NCBI GenBank assembly: GCA_016713765.1
Contig: JADJON010000003.1
Coordinates: forward strand, 806,001 to 870,000
Source: Bacteroidota bacterium
GTDB taxonomy: Bacteria; Bacteroidota; Bacteroidia; AKYH767-A; 2013-40CM-41-45
Length of the DNA: 64,000 bases
Reading direction: 5' to 3'
Made by a program: the position numbers and the translations under genes. Numbering within the stretch: position 1 is the stretch's first letter; each line of letters opens with the position of its first letter. The notes under the pieces were generated by a model that made no database searches, was not told where the DNA came from, and was given only the letters and a program-made list of their open reading frames with translations. Shown piece after piece: positions 7,762 through 16,179 of the stretch.

Positions 7762-8781
7762 TTACGCAACGTTTTGATTGATTTTTTTCTCGTAGGTTAG
7801 GACGAATGGGGTTTTTCTTTTAATGACTGCAAAGACCCGATTGATCAGTTTGCAGGCTACGGCGTTTGCGATGACTTTGTGGTGTTTGCCCTCGGCCTTT
7901 TTCCTTTGGCAGTAGACCCTTATTTCAGGGTCGTAGATCATGGCGCTATTGGCTCCGTTGAGCAAGATTGCTTTCATCTGCTTATTTGCCATGGGATGTA
8001 CCCTGGTCCTTCCCTTGGTTAATCCGGAGGAGTGTTCAAAAGGCGCCGTTCCGGCATAGCAGGCGAACTTACGACCATCATCGAACTGAGTGAAGTTCTG
8101 GGTTATAACGAGCATCATCGTTGCAGCAATGAGTCCTATTCCCTTGACAGATTGTATCAGATCAAAATTCTGTTTGAGCTCCGGATCGGAGGCGATCACT
8201 TTTTCAATGGCCTCGTTTACTGCCTTAATGCTCTTTTCCAGCCGTTGAATGTGTTGTTCCAGATCCTCGGTAACCAGGTGATTGTCGATCACAATATTGA
8301 GCTTTGAGCGGCTCTTGAGGCTATTGACATTCTGGGTATGTTGCTGCACCAACGAGGCGCGGTAGGAGATCAGCTCTTTGAGTTGAAGGATGGATTTTTG
8401 AGGGATCACAAATGGCCGGAGCTTGTGATGATGGATCAAGGCGTAAACGCCGATTCGCTCTGCATCCGTCCGGTCACTTTTACCTCGGGTTACGCCCAGG
8501 GATTGTTGGATCTCTCTTGCCGGTATTACCGAATAGGTCATACCCTTTTCCTGTAACAGGCAACACAAAAGCAATCCGTAGTTGCCGGTGTGTTCCATGC
8601 AAAACCAGGGAGGTGATCCCGCTGGCACCTCCTTTTTCAGGCGTTTAAACATGGATTCAATTCCCTCCTGGCTGTTCTTCACCCGGAACAGACTCAAGGG
8701 TTTGGCTGAAGGGTCCACTACCAGCGCTACATCCAGCCATTGCGATGAGATGTCAATGCCAACGGTACAGACTGTTTTCAT
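7762..8781 (-). CDS. IS110-family transposase (element B)
   Basis: A 339-residue protein beginning MKTVCTVGIDISSQWLDVAL. The RuvC-like DEDD domain is complete: Asp in GIDISSQ, Glu in FCMEHTGNYG, and both Asp residues in GKSDRTDAERIG. The C-terminal Transposase_20 domain (about residues 200-290) carries the expected Ser in CYAGTAPFEHSSG. It should therefore be catalytically intact. A coiled-coil-like linker lies between the domains. Compared with element A the sequence identity is low outside the motifs, so these are two separate insertions and not a duplication. Expression probably depends on the 5' non-coding region described separately. Confidence 0.92.
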   Translation of the reverse strand: MKTVCTVGIDISSQWLDVALVVDPSAKPLSLFRVKNSQEGIESMFKRLKKEVPAGSPPWFCMEHTGNYGLLLCCLLQEKGMTYSVIPAREIQQSLGVTRGKSDRTDAERIGVYALIHHHKLRPFVIPQKSILQLKELISYRASLVQQHTQNVNSLKSRSKLNIVIDNHLVTEDLEQHIQRLEKSIKAVNEAIEKVIASDPELKQNFDLIQSVKGIGLIAATMMLVITQNFTQFDDGRKFACYAGTAPFEHSSGLTKGRTRVHPMANKQMKAILLNGANSAMIYDPEIRVYCQRKKAEGKHHKVIANAVACKLINRVFAVIKRKTPFVLTYEKKINQNVA

Positions 8782-8990
8782 AACTTTGGTTTTAAGGTTT
8801 ATTTGTCTGTACTGGAACAGGATGTGCTGCTAAAACCTTTAATAGGCCTGGATGCCTATGATTCTAACTGGCACCGCACCCTGAAAAGAGATAGAGGACT
8901 GATACACAGATTAGCCCTGAAGGCTCTAACTCTGCTTAGTTCACCTCTATCTCTTCCAGCACAGTCAGCTTGAAGTTACGAAGGCAAGTC
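8782..8990 (-). ncRNA. Candidate bridge RNA region of element B
   Basis: The non-coding 5' end of element B has a striking structure. The words at 8887-8897 and 8944-8954 form a perfect 11-bp stem (AGAGATAGAGG with its complement). They enclose a 46-nt loop that holds an inner hairpin (AGCC/GGCT). Another hairpin (ATAGG/CCTAT) lies near 8840-8860. A stem with an enclosed loop, followed by more hairpins leading to the transposase start, matches the general layout of IS110 bridge RNAs. The RNA itself is inferred. Confidence 0.45.
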
Positions 8991-9016
8991 TAAAGGAAAC
9001 TCTGTGTTACTTGAAT

Positions 9017-9580
9017 TCACCAATTGTCCCGATCCTTCACCGGCTTCTCGTGGGTCATGGCCTCGTGGAGCTTCGCGACGAGGTCTTTGACGTAGCCGTC
9101 GACCTGGGTGAGGTAATCGTTGTAAACGGGTAGATAAGTCTGCGACTTGGTATCCATCCAGCGCTCGCAAGGATAGTAGCTGAGTTGCTTCCAGTTGAAC
9201 TCGGTAAGCTCGTAGCGGAACCGGCCATCCTTCACCGCCAGCGTGATGGTGTATTGAACCAGCCCGGCTTCGGTCTTGAGGCCGGTCTTGTCGGGCGCGT
9301 TGTAGATCTTGAAGCGCGGCTTGCCGGTGATCTTGAGTTTGATGGAGTCGTTCTCGCGGATCACTTCGCCGGGGTTTTTGTAAAAGCCGCGGAACCAGGT
9401 GAGCGCGCGCTGGTACAAGGCATCGGCGCCGACGCCCTTGGCTTCGAGTACGCCTTCGTAAGTGATGAGTTTGGTGATGCTGTCGACCGGTAGTACGACC
9501 GGCGCGACGGGCGCGTTCTTCTGCGCGAATGAAATCTGGGCAACGAAGACCAGCAGGAACAAAGCAAGCGATTTTTTCAT
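9017..9580 (-). CDS. DUF4468-type secreted protein
   Basis: A 187-residue protein with a clear signal peptide (MKKSLALFLLVFVAQISFAQ, cleavage after AQ). The body (ITYEGVLEAKGVGADALYQR ... ALTWFRGFYK ... YTITLAVKDGRFRYELTEF) has the pattern of the DUF4468 ('TBP-like fold') proteins found widely in Bacteroidota. Their function is unknown; they are exported and most likely periplasmic. There is no lipobox. The gene stands alone between element B and a heptamer repeat tract. Its GC and codon use look like the surrounding chromosome. Confidence 0.72.
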   Translation of the reverse strand: MKKSLALFLLVFVAQISFAQKNAPVAPVVLPVDSITKLITYEGVLEAKGVGADALYQRALTWFRGFYKNPGEVIRENDSIKLKITGKPRFKIYNAPDKTGLKTEAGLVQYTITLAVKDGRFRYELTEFNWKQLSYYPCERWMDTKSQTYLPVYNDYLTQVDGYVKDLVAKLHEAMTHEKPVKDRDNW

Positions 9581-9658
9581 CGGATCAAGATCAGTGTTTT
9601 GGCCGCCGCCAAAATACTAAAATCATGCCGAGGTGCTCATTTAGTGATCGATTCAATG

Positions 9659-9728
9659 GGCAGTGGATGGTAGGCAGTAGGCAGGAGGCAGTAGGCAGTA
9701 GGCGGTAGGCAGTGGGCAGTGGGCAGAA
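9659..9728. repeat. Heptamer tandem repeat, unit GGCAGTA
   Basis: Ten consecutive 7-mers: GGCAGTG, GATGGTA, GGCAGTA, GGCAGGA, GGCAGTA twice, GGCGGTA, GGCAGTG twice, GGCAGAA. The 7-bp register never breaks although single bases vary. The complementary heptamer tract lies at 11582-11648, on the other side of the carboxypeptidase gene. Confidence 0.9.
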
Positions 9729-9753
9729 TTACCCTCGCATCACACACCTCGCA

Positions 9754-11286
9754 TCATCCTTTGACCGGGACCTTTAACTTCTGTCCGGGTTTCAGGCTGC
9801 GGATGTCGTGGATGTGGTTGAGTTCTTTCAACTGCTCCACGGAGATGCCTTCGTATTTGCGTGCGATGGAGAAAAGCGTATCGCCCGGGGCGATCGTGTG
9901 GTAGATGAAATCAGGTTTCGGTTTCGCCGGTGCCGGCTTGGCTTCGGCTTTCGCGACGGCTGTATCCGGCGCATCGGTATCGGTGACGGTGGTCTTGCCC
10001 GCCATCAGGGTCTGGTTATCGTCTTCCTCGCCTCCGTTCGCCGGCTTGGTCATCCAGACCTTGCGCGAGACGGTGGTGTACACGTTCAGGCGTTGTCCGG
10101 CCAGCACGCGGCTCGACTTGATCCGGCCTTTGTTCCAGGAACGCAGTTGCGACATGGACACACCATAACGATCGGCGATGCCGCTGAGGGTTTCGCCGCG
10201 ACGGACGGTATGTTGCTTGCGTACTTTCTCCTTTACGGTGATGTACTCGCCGTTGCTCGCGGCCGGCTTCACGGTATCTACGCCCGCCGGCGCGGTGGTG
10301 GCCAGCAGTCCGGGAGGCGCCACGCAGGGTCCCAGCGGATCGAGGTGGATCGAGGTGTAATAGTTGTTGAACAGGTCGCGCACCAGCTCGTTGCGCAGTG
10401 CCGGTCCGCGGCAGCCGAGGACGACACTGATCAGACGGTGACCGCACTTCGCGGTCGTGCCGACGAGGCAGAAGCCGGCGCGGCGGGTGTAACCCGTCTT
10501 CAGGCCGTCCACTTCACCGGTGTATTGGATCGTCAGGCCGTTGTGGTTGCGGATGACGCTGTTGCTTTTGCCGTTGTCGATCTGGGCATAGCCCTGACCG
10601 GTCACTTCGAGGATCTCTTCGTACTTCAGCATCTCCAGCGCGAGCCGCAGTTGGTCGGTCGGAGAAGAATAGTTGTCGGGGTTGCCGCCGGTGCCGGGTA
10701 GTCCGGTAGGGTTGCCGTACCAGGTGTTGCTCATGCCCAGCGAGGCGGCCTTCTCGTTCATGCGACGCAGGCTCGACGCCAGGTCGCCGCAGCCGAGGAA
10801 GCGGGCCATCTGATCGGCGCATTCGTTGTTGGACGCGATCATCGACGCCTTGAAGACGTCGTACAGCGAGTAGTTCACGATCGTGCGGACGATCCGGCGG
10901 TGCTTGCGGCGACCGACGACCGTCTCGCGCGTCCACTGCACCCGGTCCTCCCAGCGATACTTGCCGGCGCGCACGTCTTCCACCGCCAGCAGGGCGACCA
11001 TCATCTTGGTCAGCGAGGCGATGGGATAGGACGAACTCATGTTCTTTTCCCAAACGATCTTCTGGTTGACGGCATCGTACAGCAGTCCGGCGCGGATCTC
11101 GCCTTCGTTCACCTGCAGGTTGGTGTCGGGCTGGTACACGAACTCGTTCGTCACCATGGCCGCCACATCCGTACGCACGGAATCCTCCGGTCCCGCCCAT
11201 ACCGCACCCGTTACGCTGAACAGCAGCGTCAGGCTCAGGCAGGTTGCGAGCGCACAAAAAGAATACTTACGGCCGGGTTTCACCAT
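9754..11286 (-). CDS. D-alanyl-D-alanine carboxypeptidase (peptidase S11) with two LysM repeats
   Basis: A 510-residue exported protein with a signal peptide of about 30 residues (LSLTLLFSVTGAVWA). The penicillin-binding-protein fold shows all three motifs: SLTK (SxxK, nucleophilic Ser, residue about 92), SNN (SxN, about 153) and KTGYT (KTG, about 261). It trims the terminal D-Ala from peptidoglycan stem peptides in the periplasm. After a linker there are two LysM repeats, HTVRRGETLSGIADRYGVSM (about 360) and HTIAPGDTLFSIARKYEGIS (about 468), that bind glycan chains. LysM on a DacA-like enzyme is unusual in Proteobacteria but occurs in Bacteroidota. The gene stands alone, with heptamer repeats on both sides. 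Confidence 0.92.
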   Translation of the reverse strand: MVKPGRKYSFCALATCLSLTLLFSVTGAVWAGPEDSVRTDVAAMVTNEFVYQPDTNLQVNEGEIRAGLLYDAVNQKIVWEKNMSSSYPIASLTKMMVALLAVEDVRAGKYRWEDRVQWTRETVVGRRKHRRIVRTIVNYSLYDVFKASMIASNNECADQMARFLGCGDLASSLRRMNEKAASLGMSNTWYGNPTGLPGTGGNPDNYSSPTDQLRLALEMLKYEEILEVTGQGYAQIDNGKSNSVIRNHNGLTIQYTGEVDGLKTGYTRRAGFCLVGTTAKCGHRLISVVLGCRGPALRNELVRDLFNNYYTSIHLDPLGPCVAPPGLLATTAPAGVDTVKPAASNGEYITVKEKVRKQHTVRRGETLSGIADRYGVSMSQLRSWNKGRIKSSRVLAGQRLNVYTTVSRKVWMTKPANGGEEDDNQTLMAGKTTVTDTDAPDTAVAKAEAKPAPAKPKPDFIYHTIAPGDTLFSIARKYEGISVEQLKELNHIHDIRSLKPGQKLKVPVKG

Positions 11287-11434
11287 GACGGGGTCGTAGG
11301 CAATGGATTAATTTACGCGTTTCGGTAGCTTTTGGTCCTTAAAAAGGCCAAAATTCTTGCAGTTTGCTCCACCCGATACGATGACTCTAAGATAACGTTT
11401 CCGGATGAAGGAAATTTAATTTTTTGGGCCGAAG

Positions 11435-11576
11435 GAGAGGGACGTGGGACGAGGGACGTGGGACGAGGGACGTGGGACGAGGGACGAAAAGGGAGGGACG
11501 TGGGACGTGGGACGAGGGACGAAAAGGGAGGGACGAGGGACGAGGGACGAGGGGCGGGGGGCGGGGGACGTGGGGA
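11435..11576. repeat. Heptamer tandem repeat, unit GGGACGA/GGGACGT
   Basis: Roughly twenty 7-mers of the type GGGACGA or GGGACGT, interrupted twice by AAAAGGGA. The same heptamer recurs at 28604-28745 and 35825-35920. Confidence 0.88.
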
Positions 11577-11581
11577 AAATA

Positions 11582-11648
<67 letters not shown>

Positions 11649-11667
11649 CCTTCGCCTCCGTGTGCCA

Positions 11668-12876
11668 TCAAATCGAAGCAATCAGCCTCGAACCCGATTC
11701 TGGCGTCAAAGCCCCCGAAACCGGATCGAGACCGCTCAGATGCACCAGCCCAGGTTTCGTTCCCACCGCCAGGCTGCCCAGCTCCCTGTGCCAACCGAAG
11801 AACTCCGCCCCGTTCCAGGTCGCCCAACGGATCAGCTCCTCCGTCGCGATCTGCGGAAACGCCTGCGCAAGCACCTTCAGTTCATCCACGACCGACAACG
11901 TATCATTCGAGGCCAGGCTGTCCGTTCCCACGGTCAGCTTCACGCCCATGCGTTGCAGCATCGGCACATCGGGCAGGCGGTCTTCGATGTAGCGGTTCGC
12001 GCGCGGGCAGAGGCACCACCACAGGCGCAAACTGTACAGGCTCGCCCACTGCACGTCCTCTTCGGTGCTCAGCGTATTGTGCACCAGCAGCAGGTTGTTG
12101 CAGGTCGGCAGGTGCACCAGGGTCGAGGCGATCGATGAAAAGCCGGTAGGTATCCAGTCGTTGTAGAAGGGCGTAGCCCTGCGCAGGAACTCGAGCAACT
12201 CGCCATCGCCGCTGCGGAACATCGCCTCCTCGCCGGGCGTCTCCTGGTTGTGGAGCGTGAGCGGTCCGCCCTGCTCCTTCGCCTCGCGGTCGATGCGTTT
12301 CAGGAGTCGTGTCGAGACCGTGTAGGGCGCGTGGGGAGCAACGCTCGCCGACAATCCCGCCGCCAGGTAGCGGTCGCGCAGCGCGATCTTTTTCTCGAAC
12401 TCGGCTTCGGCACGGTCGGGGTGCAGGTCGAAGGCTTCGATGAACGTATGGTAGCGCAGCGGACTCTTCCGTTTCAGTTCCAGCGTATGGTCGGTGTTGG
12501 CGATATCGCCCGCGCCCACCACACCCGCTTCACGCATGGCCCGGTCGCCGGCGACGATGGCTGACCCAATGATTTCCGGATCGGCGGCGCGTTGGGCATT
12601 CACCGCCGCCAGAAATCCCGGCAGGCGCGTATGCCGCGGCAGTTGTCCGAGCAAATGCGAAAGCTCCAGGTGCGTATGCGCGTTGATGAAGCCCGGACAA
12701 ATCCCGCCCCGCAGCGCCTCCAGTTCTTCCCGGCCGTTCAACATCTGCCAGTCCGCGCCACGCGTAGCAGGATCCACGATGTCCACGATCCGGTCGTCCT
12801 GATCCAATACTACGATCCCTTCCCGAATCAAAGACTCGTTGCCGGGGTAGAGGAAGTCGGCTTTGAGGATACGCAT
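11668..12876 (-). CDS. Metal-dependent amidohydrolase (TRZ/ATZ-SsnA group)
   Basis: A 402-residue cytoplasmic hydrolase with an amidohydrolase TIM barrel. The metal ligands are visible: HTHLELSHLL (HxH at about residues 67-69), APHAPYTVST (His at about 202), a further His in LTLHNQETPGEE, and the Asp in VGTDSLASND (about 315). Residues 1-50 and the C-terminus form the small beta sandwich typical of cytosine-deaminase-like members. Relatives deaminate purine or aminodeoxyfutalosine-type compounds. A role in futalosine-dependent menaquinone synthesis is possible, but no mqn gene is in the window, so the substrate stays open. The gene is divergent from rlmN, with two repeat elements between them. 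Confidence 0.78.
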   Translation of the reverse strand: MRILKADFLYPGNESLIREGIVVLDQDDRIVDIVDPATRGADWQMLNGREELEALRGGICPGFINAHTHLELSHLLGQLPRHTRLPGFLAAVNAQRAADPEIIGSAIVAGDRAMREAGVVGAGDIANTDHTLELKRKSPLRYHTFIEAFDLHPDRAEAEFEKKIALRDRYLAAGLSASVAPHAPYTVSTRLLKRIDREAKEQGGPLTLHNQETPGEEAMFRSGDGELLEFLRRATPFYNDWIPTGFSSIASTLVHLPTCNNLLLVHNTLSTEEDVQWASLYSLRLWWCLCPRANRYIEDRLPDVPMLQRMGVKLTVGTDSLASNDTLSVVDELKVLAQAFPQIATEELIRWATWNGAEFFGWHRELGSLAVGTKPGLVHLSGLDPVSGALTPESGSRLIASI

Positions 12877-12888
12877 TGCGGGTTGTTT

Positions 12889-13039
12889 GTTCCGGGTTTC
12901 GGGTTCCGGGTTCCGTGTTCAAGCGGTTTTATTGGAAGGCGTGAACGATGGAGTAAAAGTAGGTTTACCGACTTGAAAACAGTTATATTAAAACAACTGA
13001 ATCCCAAAACTCGAAACTCGGAACACGAAACCCGGAACC
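12889..13039. repeat. Heptamer repeats in two inverted arms (CGGGTTC type)
   Basis: The left arm, 12889-12920, reads TCCGGGT, TTCGGGT, TCCGGGT, TCCGTGT. The right arm, 13008-13039, reads AACTCGA, AACTCGG, AACACGA, AACCCGG, AACC. The arms are complementary in type, lie about 90 bp apart, and keep a 7-bp period. Confidence 0.8.
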
Positions 13040-13067
13040 TCATAGGGACTGCGCGTTCTATGTAACG

Positions 13068-13154
13068 GATGGCACGCGGATAACGCGGATATTGCGGATT
13101 AACGCAGATACTATCCGCGAGCATCCGCTTAATCCGCGGAATCCGCGTGCCATC
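13068..13154. repeat. Palindromic CGCGGAT repeat element upstream of rlmN
   Basis: Perfect 14-bp terminal inverted repeats (GATGGCACGCGGAT at 13068-13081 and its complement at 13141-13154) enclose further GCGGAT/ATCCGC words. An 87-nt hairpin could form just upstream of the rlmN promoter. Confidence 0.8.
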
Positions 13155-13189
13155 AATCACTCGCCACTACCGCTTCCCCTGATTCTCAG

Positions 13190-13197
13190 TATCTTTG
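13190..13197 (+). promoter_or_regulatory. -7 promoter box of rlmN
   Basis: TATCTTTG matches TAnnTTTG exactly. The rlmN ATG is only 10 bp downstream, so the mRNA leader would be a few nucleotides at most. Confidence 0.7.
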
Positions 13198-13206
13198 CAC
13201 CCAGAA

Positions 13207-14283
13207 ATGCCCGAAAACACCACAAAAAAGAACATCCGAGCGCTGAGCCTGGAAGAACTGCAGGCCTGGTTCATGGATCACGGCTATACCAAGTTTCGCG
13301 GGAAGCAGGTCTATGAGTGGCTGTGGAAGAAGACCGCGCACGAGTTCGATGTGATGTCGAACCTACCCCTGCCCCTGCGCGAGACCCTGAAGGAGCATTT
13401 CGTGATCAACGGCGTGGCGATCGACACCTTCCAGGTGAGCAGCGACCGCACCATCAAGAACGCTTTTCGCTTACACGACGGCAACATCGTGGAGGGCGTA
13501 CTCATCCCCACCGACACGCGCATGACCGCCTGCGTCTCCTCGCAGGTCGGCTGCAGCCTCACCTGCAAGTTCTGCGCGACCGGTCGCCTCGAGCGCCTGC
13601 GCAACCTCGACGCCGACGAGATCTACGACCAGGTGGCCCTCATCCGCCGGCAGTCGGAAGAACGGTACCAGCAGCCCCTGTCGAACATCGTCTTCATGGG
13701 CATGGGCGAGCCCCTGCTCAACTACGCCAACGTGCTCCGCGCGATCGACCGCATCGGCTCGCAGGACGGACTGGGCATGGCCATGAAGCGGATCACCGTG
13801 AGCACGGCCGGCATCGCCAAGATGATCAGGAAGCTGGGCGACGACAAAGTGAAATTCAACCTCGCCCTCTCCCTGCACGCCGCGAACGACGCCAAGCGGG
13901 CGCAGATCATGCCGATCAACGACACGAACAACCTCGACGTCCTCGAGGAAGCCCTGAACTATTTCTACGAGCACACCGGCTCCCGCGTCACCTTCGAGTA
14001 CATTGTCTTCAATAATTTCAACGACACCCTCCAGGACGCGCACGAGCTCCTGCTCTACTGCCGCAAGGTGAAAGCCAAGGTGAACATCATCGAATACAAC
14101 CCCATCGAAGGCGGGGAATTCAGCAACGCCCGGGAAGACCGTTTCAAGGCCTTCATCCAATACCTGCTCGACAACGGCGTCATTCTCAACATCCGTCGCT
14201 CCCGCGGCAAAGACATCGACGCCGCCTGCGGGCAGTTGGCGAATAAGAATGAGGGGGCGGTGGTGAGGTTGAAGAGGGGTTAA
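13207..14283 (+). CDS. rlmN: Dual-specificity RNA methyltransferase RlmN
   Basis: A 358-residue radical-SAM enzyme that methylates C2 of A2503 in 23S rRNA and A37 of certain tRNAs. The [4Fe-4S] motif is CSLTCKFC (CxxxCxxC, about residues 117-124). It is followed by GRLERLRNLDADEI, the GEPLLNY motif (SAM binding) and AGIAKMIRKLG. The two methylating Cys positions are present: ACGQ... at the C-terminus (CGQLANK) and one upstream in SSQVGCSL. The start is the ATG at 13207; an upstream in-frame TTG lies inside the -7 box and cannot be used. Length and motifs are complete. Confidence 0.95.
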   Translation: MPENTTKKNIRALSLEELQAWFMDHGYTKFRGKQVYEWLWKKTAHEFDVMSNLPLPLRETLKEHFVINGVAIDTFQVSSDRTIKNAFRLHDGNIVEGVLIPTDTRMTACVSSQVGCSLTCKFCATGRLERLRNLDADEIYDQVALIRRQSEERYQQPLSNIVFMGMGEPLLNYANVLRAIDRIGSQDGLGMAMKRITVSTAGIAKMIRKLGDDKVKFNLALSLHAANDAKRAQIMPINDTNNLDVLEEALNYFYEHTGSRVTFEYIVFNNFNDTLQDAHELLLYCRKVKAKVNIIEYNPIEGGEFSNAREDRFKAFIQYLLDNGVILNIRRSRGKDIDAACGQLANKNEGAVVRLKRG

Positions 14284-14419
14284 TCAACAATGACCTGACA
14301 ACCCTTCTTTAGTAGATAGATAATTTTCAACAACTCATATTTTAAATACGCCTAAAAGCGGGACTGCTGGATCGCCAACATTTATTATAGACACTCGTTC
14401 AAGGAACACAATAAGATTA

Positions 14420-15580
14420 TTAACCGTTGGCACCCCACTTATCGATACAATAATTTACAATTTCTTCTATTTCAATAATTCTACGACTAGAAGCCTCACC
14501 TCTTACATAGAATTCCTTTTGATCTCCATTTTTCAGAAATATTGGCCTACGCTTGCTGGGCATAACAGATACCATGAATATCTCGCTCCCATTTATCTCA
14601 TAAAATTGAGTTGATACATAATTTCTAACAACAGGAGACATAAAATAGTCAATCATTTGGTCGAATTCCAGATGGATAAAGTCTCTTTTGTTCTTTGAAT
14701 CTGAGAGCGAATAGTCAAAGGACAAACCTTGCGGAACACCTTCATCAGTAACTCCAATAAACAATAAGCCTCCATTTGAATTCAGGAATGCACAAATGGT
14801 TTTAGCGATAATATTCTTAATGCCAATACCGGCTTTCCCGGTTTTGAAATTATAGACTAAAGCTGGCTTAAATTCCACCGTATTGCTTTCTCCTTCTCGT
14901 AGAATTTGCTCTATGGATTTAGGTGGTGGTTGCAACTCTGAGACCTTTTCCACCCGAGGCTCTCCCCACCAAAAGGGTTTGTCAAGCCCCGACCAATCGA
15001 AAGGGGTCTCAATAATGTGATACTTTGCCGGCTCTTCTTCCCAATGACCCGCCTCCCATTCATCTCTGCTGCAATACACTACTTCAATATCCTGATTATT
15101 GGTATCGCAATGATAGGATTGATAGTAATTATACTCCTCTTCCAGGTGTAAAATCAAATCGTCAGAATCAAATGGGAAATAAGCGATATTGCCGATTCCG
15201 TGAATAAACAACTCTTCACTTACTGATTCAGAAAATAGAGTGCCTTGATCCGGGGCGTTCAGAACTAAAAACACACCAATCCCATTACCAAAAGCATCAC
15301 TAAATTCAACCTGCTTGTTTTCAATATTTATCTTTGATTTAGTGCCAGGATCTATAAATGATACCAAATCCACCCTAGCCTGCTTGTCTGATACATACTT
15401 TTTGTTCTTTCCCTCTAAAAGTACATCTATGTAGCTTTGATAACGTTTAAAAGCTAAATTTCTTGCCTTTATCGGATTATCATCCTCAAACTTTTCTTCA
15501 AATTGCAAAAACTCTAACTCGCCATCTTTTTTCTTATGTCGAATTAGTTTAGCCTTAACTACATAATGGAATGCCGGCAT
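14420..15580 (-). CDS. Protein with novel N-terminal region and C-terminal AlbA_2 (Schlafen) domain
   Basis: A 386-residue protein. The last 170 residues form an AlbA_2/Schlafen-type domain: REGESNTVEFKPAL (about 232), TICAFLNSNGGLLFIGVTDEG (about 265, written here in part) and FYVRGEASSRRI near the end. AlbA_2 domains occur in nucleases, regulators and several antiviral proteins. The first 225 residues match nothing I recognise. They include KARNLAFKRYQSYIDVL and an acidic, aromatic stretch (EEEYNYYQSYHCDT). No HATPase or helix-turn-helix module follows, unlike the larger AlbA_2 protein at 20426. The start lies 2 bp after the stop of the upstream nuclease-like gene, so the two are surely co-translated. 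Base composition is AT-rich compared with rlmN next door. Confidence 0.75.
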   Translation of the reverse strand: MPAFHYVVKAKLIRHKKKDGELEFLQFEEKFEDDNPIKARNLAFKRYQSYIDVLLEGKNKKYVSDKQARVDLVSFIDPGTKSKINIENKQVEFSDAFGNGIGVFLVLNAPDQGTLFSESVSEELFIHGIGNIAYFPFDSDDLILHLEEEYNYYQSYHCDTNNQDIEVVYCSRDEWEAGHWEEEPAKYHIIETPFDWSGLDKPFWWGEPRVEKVSELQPPPKSIEQILREGESNTVEFKPALVYNFKTGKAGIGIKNIIAKTICAFLNSNGGLLFIGVTDEGVPQGLSFDYSLSDSKNKRDFIHLEFDQMIDYFMSPVVRNYVSTQFYEINGSEIFMVSVMPSKRRPIFLKNGDQKEFYVRGEASSRRIIEIEEIVNYCIDKWGANG

Positions 15581-15582
15581 AA

Positions 15583-16179
15583 TTAGCTTAATTTTAATTT
15601 TAATAGTTCCTCTATTTTATAAAAGGCCACTTTACCCATTCCAGATATCCCAGCCACCTCGAACTCATTTATACGCAAAGTTGGATTAAGTCCATGAATC
15701 TCCGGGAGAAGATCACGGAAGGAGTCTAAATACGCTCTTTGTGCTGTCCTTCCACCAATGAAATTGAAATCTGCCGTTTTCTTAGACTTTCGATAATTGT
15801 CCGCCTTATCCTTGTGTTTATTGCATAGTTGTTTCCAACTCTCCAAATCGAAGTTGAGTTTTAAACCTGGTGGGTAGCAATCGATTGTTGTTAGTCTGGA
15901 AGAACTAAAGTGCTGAAACTCATCGAACTCGAAAATGAAATTGTACTTTCCTCCGAAGTAAGCATCGCAGTCAAGTGATACAGTACGCTTTTCCTGATTT
16001 GCCGTTACATCGCCATTCAAGACTTCGAATATTCTACCAATAGTAAAATAGTACTTGCGAAAGTTCTCCTTCGTATGCTTATTAATGAACCAATCAAAAC
16101 GCTTTCGAGTTTGTGCTGGCTCATTCAGCACCTTGCTGATAATTTCGGTTATGAATTTTTGCTTGTCTCCTACTGCCAA
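15583..16179 (-). CDS. Putative PD-(D/E)XK-like nuclease of an AlbA_2 gene pair
   Basis: A 198-residue protein of no recognised family, read from a TTG start (MAVGDKQKFITEI). The centre contains DCDAYFGGKYNFIFEFDEFQ followed by HFSSSRLTTIDCYP. An acidic residue, then hydrophobic beta strand, then E-x-D-E-x-Q-H-F and an Arg resembles the active-site strands of restriction-like (PD-(D/E)XK) and Vsr-like nucleases. This is inference from a pattern only. The N-terminus (NEPAQTRKRFDWFINKHT) is helical and basic. The gene is AT-rich, lies 193 bp downstream of hsdM, and is tightly coupled to the AlbA_2 gene that follows, which points to a two-gene accessory or defence unit. Confidence 0.55.
   Translation of the reverse strand: MAVGDKQKFITEIISKVLNEPAQTRKRFDWFINKHTKENFRKYYFTIGRIFEVLNGDVTANQEKRTVSLDCDAYFGGKYNFIFEFDEFQHFSSSRLTTIDCYPPGLKLNFDLESWKQLCNKHKDKADNYRKSKKTADFNFIGGRTAQRAYLDSFRDLLPEIHGLNPTLRINEFEVAGISGMGKVAFYKIEELLKLKLS

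Larger units (their letters stand above)
7755..8995 (-). mobile_element. IS110-family element B (ends approximate)
   Basis: A second IS110-type transposase (7762-8781) has almost no 3' tail and about 210 bp of structured non-coding DNA on its 5' side. The ends are placed between the CACAGAG-type sequences at 7710-7750 and 9000-9010 and are only estimates. Confidence 0.6.
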
